The notes under the pieces are model-generated. The model saw nothing but the letters and a program-made list of their open reading frames with translations. It was not told where the DNA came from and made no database searches. The translations under genes and the position numbers were made by a program. From NCBI GenBank assembly GCA_963832305.1, contig CAWHTU010000021.1, forward strand, positions 62,001-126,000: a stretch of 64,000 nucleotides of DNA, read 5' to 3'. Position 1 is the first letter of the stretch. Each line of letters begins with the position of its first letter. The stretch comes from Roseiarcus sp963832305. GTDB taxonomy: Bacteria; Pseudomonadota; Alphaproteobacteria; Rhizobiales; Beijerinckiaceae. This document shows, piece after piece, positions 61,400 to 64,000 of the stretch.

Positions 61400-62152
61400 C
61401 TACGGCGCACATTTCTTCAGGGTTGTCGCGAGCGCCGGGTCGCCGGAAGCACTGTAGATGAGTTCGGTCGCGGAGCGGAGCGCAATCATCACGCTCCGAG
61501 ACGTGTAGCTAATCGAGTCCGCGCAGTCGGCGCTCACCTTGAGAGCGCCTTCCACCTCGGACGCGCCCTCGATCCGGCAGGTGGCGGAAGGCAGAAGGAT
61601 CTTCTTCGTCGACTCGACGATCGCGGCCTGGGCGAACTTGTCCACCGGCTCGCGATAGCTCCAGCCGCCGCCGCGCCGCTGAAATAGCCGGTCGCAATCC
61701 TCCGCGGAATAGGCCCAGGTCCCGACCAGCTGCGCGAGGCTCTTGGGCGCATATACGCCCTGGACATCCGACGCCTCCCGTCCGGGCGCGGGCGGCGGCA
61801 GGGGCGCTTCGGCGGCCGGCGGAGGCGAGGGCGTTTCGGGGAGCGGCGGAAGGGCAGGCGGCAGGGCGGCTTGCTGTCCTGCATCGGGCGGCGGAGAGGG
61901 AGCGGGCGGTGGGGTCGGAGAGGGAGCAGGCGCGGGCGGAGCCGCAGCCTCCTGCGCAGCCGGAAGCGCAGGTGTGGGTTGCTGCACGACCCGTGGAGGA
62001 GCAGGCGGCGCCGGAACAGGCGCGGGAGCGACGGCCGTTCGGCCTGGCGAAGCGGGGGACGTGACCTTCGTCTGGTTGCCGACTGTCCAGAAGAAGGCTG
62101 CGATCGCGACGAGGATGACGGCCCCGAGCAAAGCCCATAACCAGCGCGACAT
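61400..62152 (-). CDS. Membrane-anchored protein with Pro-rich linker and C-terminal four-Cys domain
   Basis: 250 residues. Membrane helix 4-24 (LWALLGAVILVAIAAFFWTV), a Pro/Ala linker about 30-130, then a domain (about 133-250) beginning LAQLVGTWAYSAEDCDRLFQ with REPVDKFAQAAIVES, SATCRIEGAS, SADCADSISYTS and ending DPALATTLKKC. The four cysteines suggest two disulfides in the periplasm. The same domain, with about half the residues identical, ends the HlyD-like protein at 50312. Function unknown. Confidence 0.8.
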   Translation of the reverse strand: MSRWLWALLGAVILVAIAAFFWTVGNQTKVTSPASPGRTAVAPAPVPAPPAPPRVVQQPTPALPAAQEAAAPPAPAPSPTPPPAPSPPPDAGQQAALPPALPPLPETPSPPPAAEAPLPPPAPGREASDVQGVYAPKSLAQLVGTWAYSAEDCDRLFQRRGGGWSYREPVDKFAQAAIVESTKKILLPSATCRIEGASEVEGALKVSADCADSISYTSRSVMIALRSATELIYSASGDPALATTLKKCAP

Positions 62153-62257
62153 AGCATCCCTTTCGCGTCGCTCGGAGCTGCCCCCTAGAAGTCGATCAGA
62201 CCATGCTCATGGACATGAGACACATGAACCAGTGGAGCCACTTCTACCAGGAGCGGC

Positions 62258-62722
62258 TCATCCGCCACAAAAATGTGCATCCGTCTGCTTGCTCACGATA
62301 ATCGCAGCCATCCTGTTCTGCGCCGCCGCTGTTTCATCTGCAGTTGACATGAAGGGCAGCCGCTCGCCGGTCCAGCACATCTCTATCCGGTTCTCCGCCA
62401 CTTTGTTGTCGTACACGAGAGCCTCGAGTACGGCATTGGCGCGTCGTTGTGACAAGCGCTCGTTAAATTCCGCAGAGCCAACTGAATCGGTCTTGCCAAG
62501 GATTGTGGCGACGAAATCCGGGTGACTTTCGATCAATCCAGCCACGTCGCGTATTTGAGTTTGGTCTTTGGCATCCAACGCATAGCCGCTGGTCGGAAAA
62601 TAGATAAAATGGACCGTAGCTCCTGGCGGCAGATTCTTCACTTCTTGCGCTGTGACAGCGTAAGCTGCAAAAAGACATACCGCCGCGGCCGCAAGGCCCC
62701 TCGCTGCATTGCTCCCTAACAT
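62258..62722 (-). CDS. OmpA-like periplasmic protein
   Basis: 154 residues, signal peptide about 1-25 (GLAAAAVCLFAAYAVTA). The rest is an OmpA C-terminal-like domain: TVHFIYFPTSGYALDAKDQT, ESHPDFVATILGKTDSVGSA, then NERLSQRRANAVLEALV. The canonical TDxxG pair is TDSVGS, and the peptidoglycan Asp and Arg positions are largely kept. Two cysteines (MCWTG and HFCGG) could bond. It has no barrel or lipobox, so a free periplasmic peptidoglycan-binding protein. Confidence 0.85.
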   Translation of the reverse strand: MLGSNAARGLAAAAVCLFAAYAVTAQEVKNLPPGATVHFIYFPTSGYALDAKDQTQIRDVAGLIESHPDFVATILGKTDSVGSAEFNERLSQRRANAVLEALVYDNKVAENRIEMCWTGERLPFMSTADETAAAQNRMAAIIVSKQTDAHFCGG

Positions 62723-62826
62723 CGCTCTCCCTTTCTATTTTTGCTTTCTACCTTGACATAAATCGCCACCCCTCAACGAGGGTCGCCAACTCGACAGTTC
62801 GGGGCGACCGGAACGGCCGGACGCCC

Positions 62827-63120
62827 TCAGCAATTGTAAACGCCGGTCGCGCAGCGGCGGGTCGTCCCTCGCGCAACGCCGGCGACGCTGACTGGCGTCA
62901 GCGGGCGTCCGACACGCGCCTTCGCGTTGCCGCTATCGAAGTGCAGGCCATAGAGGTCGAAGCGCTCCTTCGTCTGGAGCGCCTGCTTCATCACCTCGCG
63001 GCGATAGCTGCGTTCCTGCTCCTCCGCAGTTTGCGCCCGGCCTGGCGCGTTCGCGATGACCAGCAGAGCGGCGCTGCTGACGAGCCCGAGAGTTCGTAAG
63101 GCGGGGTTACTGTTCTGCCC
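62827..63120 (-). pseudogene. Small secreted protein without visible start codon
   Basis: Reverse-strand frame ending at TGA 62827-62829 encodes NSNPALRTLGLVSSAALLVI, ANAPGRAQ (a good signal peptide with cleavage after RAQ) and QTKERFDLYGLHFDSGNAKA to GTTRRCATGVYNC. No ATG, GTG or TTG lies in frame before the signal sequence; a near in-frame ATG at about 63153 is one frame off. Either a start lost by a small indel or a sequencing error. Unknown function; it lies next to the OmpA-like gene. Confidence 0.55.
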
Positions 63121-63274
63121 TAAGAACTGTGCCGTCGTCGACCCTTTGCATTGACACAGAGGCGGTATCCAGCGGCGACACGCCGCTGGACCTGTCGACT
63201 AAAGCTTTATTCGCGCAAATCAGATCGGTTGCTGGCTTCGCGCTGAAGCGAGCCGACAAACTCGCTCGGCGTTC

Positions 63275-63640
63275 CTAATCGCCGGCGGGGGAGGCGATGA
63301 ACGCGATCGCTGCCCTGCACTGGTCGCTGGCCTCGCCAAGATGCGGCCTCATGCAGTCGGCAATGTTGCCATATGTGGCCTGGGGGCAGAATTGATGGAC
63401 GTCCCCTTTGCACTCCGACAAGACCCATGCGGCCTTCGACAACCTGGATGCGCAGCCTACGGAGAGTTGGCTCATGTGCGCCTGCAAGCACGCACGAATG
63501 TGTCCCTCGCCGGGCGCGATATCCGCGCACACGGATTTGAGATCGACTGTGCAATCTCGGTCTTCGGCTCGAACCGACGCCGTCGATGCCGTAAGAACCA
63601 TCGCCGCGCCAAGCACGACCGTATAAAACGCACTCCTCAT
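63275..63640 (-). CDS. Secreted cysteine-rich repeat protein
   Basis: 121 residues, signal peptide about 1-25 (VVLGAAMVLTASTASVRA). Two cysteine repeats: DCTVDLKSVCADIAPGEGHI with RACLQAHMSQLSVGC, and LSECKGDVHQFCPQATYG with IADCMRPHLGEASDQC. This C-x(5-8)-C..PGEGxIxxCLxxH pattern belongs to the Golgi-apparatus-protein-1-like cysteine-rich repeats found in many proteobacterial secreted proteins. Likely disulfide-bonded in the periplasm. Function unknown. Confidence 0.82.
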   Translation of the reverse strand: MRSAFYTVVLGAAMVLTASTASVRAEDRDCTVDLKSVCADIAPGEGHIRACLQAHMSQLSVGCASRLSKAAWVLSECKGDVHQFCPQATYGNIADCMRPHLGEASDQCRAAIAFIASPAGD

Positions 63641-63676
63641 GTCACTTCTCCCTTCAGTTTGAAGACATGCACCGGC

Positions 63677-64000
63677 CTACCTTAAAATCTCCCAGTTATT
63701 CTCGAATTTTTCGACAGATTTGGCGTCGATGAATCCGATAGGGTTGGAAGTCGGCGGTTGGCGAAACTGGGTCGTCAGATCACTGTTCCTGGCCACAAAG
63801 AAACGAGCAGACTTTACACCTCGTTCGTGCCCCAAAAGTACGTACACGGTCACCTGATCCGCGAGCCTTCCATCAAAACTGGCGCGGCGCACGAACCACG
63901 GCGCAGAGTGTACGGTTTTCACTTGAACGGGCTGCTGCGCTGAGTCGCCCGCCCGAACGAGCAGTACGTGTTCTTTGCGATCCGAAAGCTGCGCCTCGAA
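63677..64000 (-). CDS. Uncharacterised protein, N-terminus beyond window
   Basis: The frame is open from the window edge (EAQLSDRKEHVLLVRAGDSA) to the stop at 63677, 107 codons visible. Contains APWFVRRASFDGRLADQVTV and VLLGHERGVKSARFFVARNS. Not recognised. The part shown has mixed strand and helix sequence, and no motif can be named. Confidence 0.6.
   Translation of the reverse strand, partial: FEAQLSDRKEHVLLVRAGDSAQQPVQVKTVHSAPWFVRRASFDGRLADQVTVYVLLGHERGVKSARFFVARNSDLTTQFRQPPTSNPIGFIDAKSVEKFENNWEILR

Noticed and set aside
1..64000. CRISPR array, rRNA genes or further tRNA genes
   Set aside because: No regularly spaced repeats, rRNA-like segments or other cloverleaf sequences with T-loop and CCA end were seen apart from tRNA-Leu.

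Overview
The window is GC-rich (only a stretch near 26.8-27.6 kb is clearly AT-rich) and reads as the chromosome of an alphaproteobacterial (Hyphomicrobiales/Rhizobiales-type) methylotroph or methanotroph. The reasons are a pqqBCDE operon joined to a TonB-uptake system and a lanmodulin-type EF-hand protein, a rhizobial-style fliF-fliH-motB-motC-fliK flagellar operon, FixL/FixK-type oxygen regulators and typical ATGA/GTGA gene overlaps.

Layout. 1-4.6 kb: 3' part of an Mrp ATPase gene, cysG (siroheme) and a divergent NarL-type two-component pair. 4.75-12.8 kb: a co-directional block of TonB-dependent receptor (one apparent 1-base frameshift), a lanmodulin-family EF-hand protein, exbB-exbD-tonB and pqqB-pqqC-pqqD-pqqE. 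I read this as lanthanide (or related metal) uptake and handling coupled to synthesis of the PQQ cofactor used by lanthanide-dependent alcohol dehydrogenases; no such dehydrogenase and no pqqA is visible here. 12.85-21.2 kb: flagellar operon on the minus strand and a divergent flagellin. 21.5-25.0 kb: E2, E1-beta and E1-alpha of a branched-chain 2-oxoacid dehydrogenase.

25.2-56.4 kb: an apparent 31-kb genomic island inserted in the 3' end of tRNA-Leu(CAG). A P4-type integrase lies beside the tRNA, a near-copy of the tRNA 3' end lies at 56363-56383, and TTGTTGGTA-type repeats occur at both ends. It carries recombination genes (AlpA, zinc-ribbon/HTH protein, a second tyrosine recombinase, a serine recombinase), then an oxygen-response and respiration section: OmpR regulator, Crp/Fnr regulator, haem-PAS FixL-like hybrid kinase, zinc alcohol dehydrogenase, cydP-cydA-cydB-cydX-ybgE (bd oxidase) and a PhaC/PhaZ-like hydrolase, with FNR/FixK boxes at 41656 and 42540. 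A YhiI-RbbA-YhhJ-type exporter follows. Much of the island is decaying: cytochrome c, phosphotransacetylase, integrase, ABC permease, SbmA/BacA-like ABC and IS6/IS5 fragments.

56.8-64 kb: an uncharacterised minus-strand set (outer-membrane protein, GATase-like protein, Dyp-type peroxidase homologue, NTF2-like protein and an unknown), a membrane-anchored protein whose C-terminal cysteine domain also occurs fused to an island HlyD protein, an OmpA-like protein and small secreted cysteine-containing proteins.

Several otherwise well-conserved genes carry one single-base indel (receptor, motC, HlyD fusion, Dyp homologue). Either the sequence contains indel errors or these genes are really broken; this should be settled before functional conclusions are drawn.
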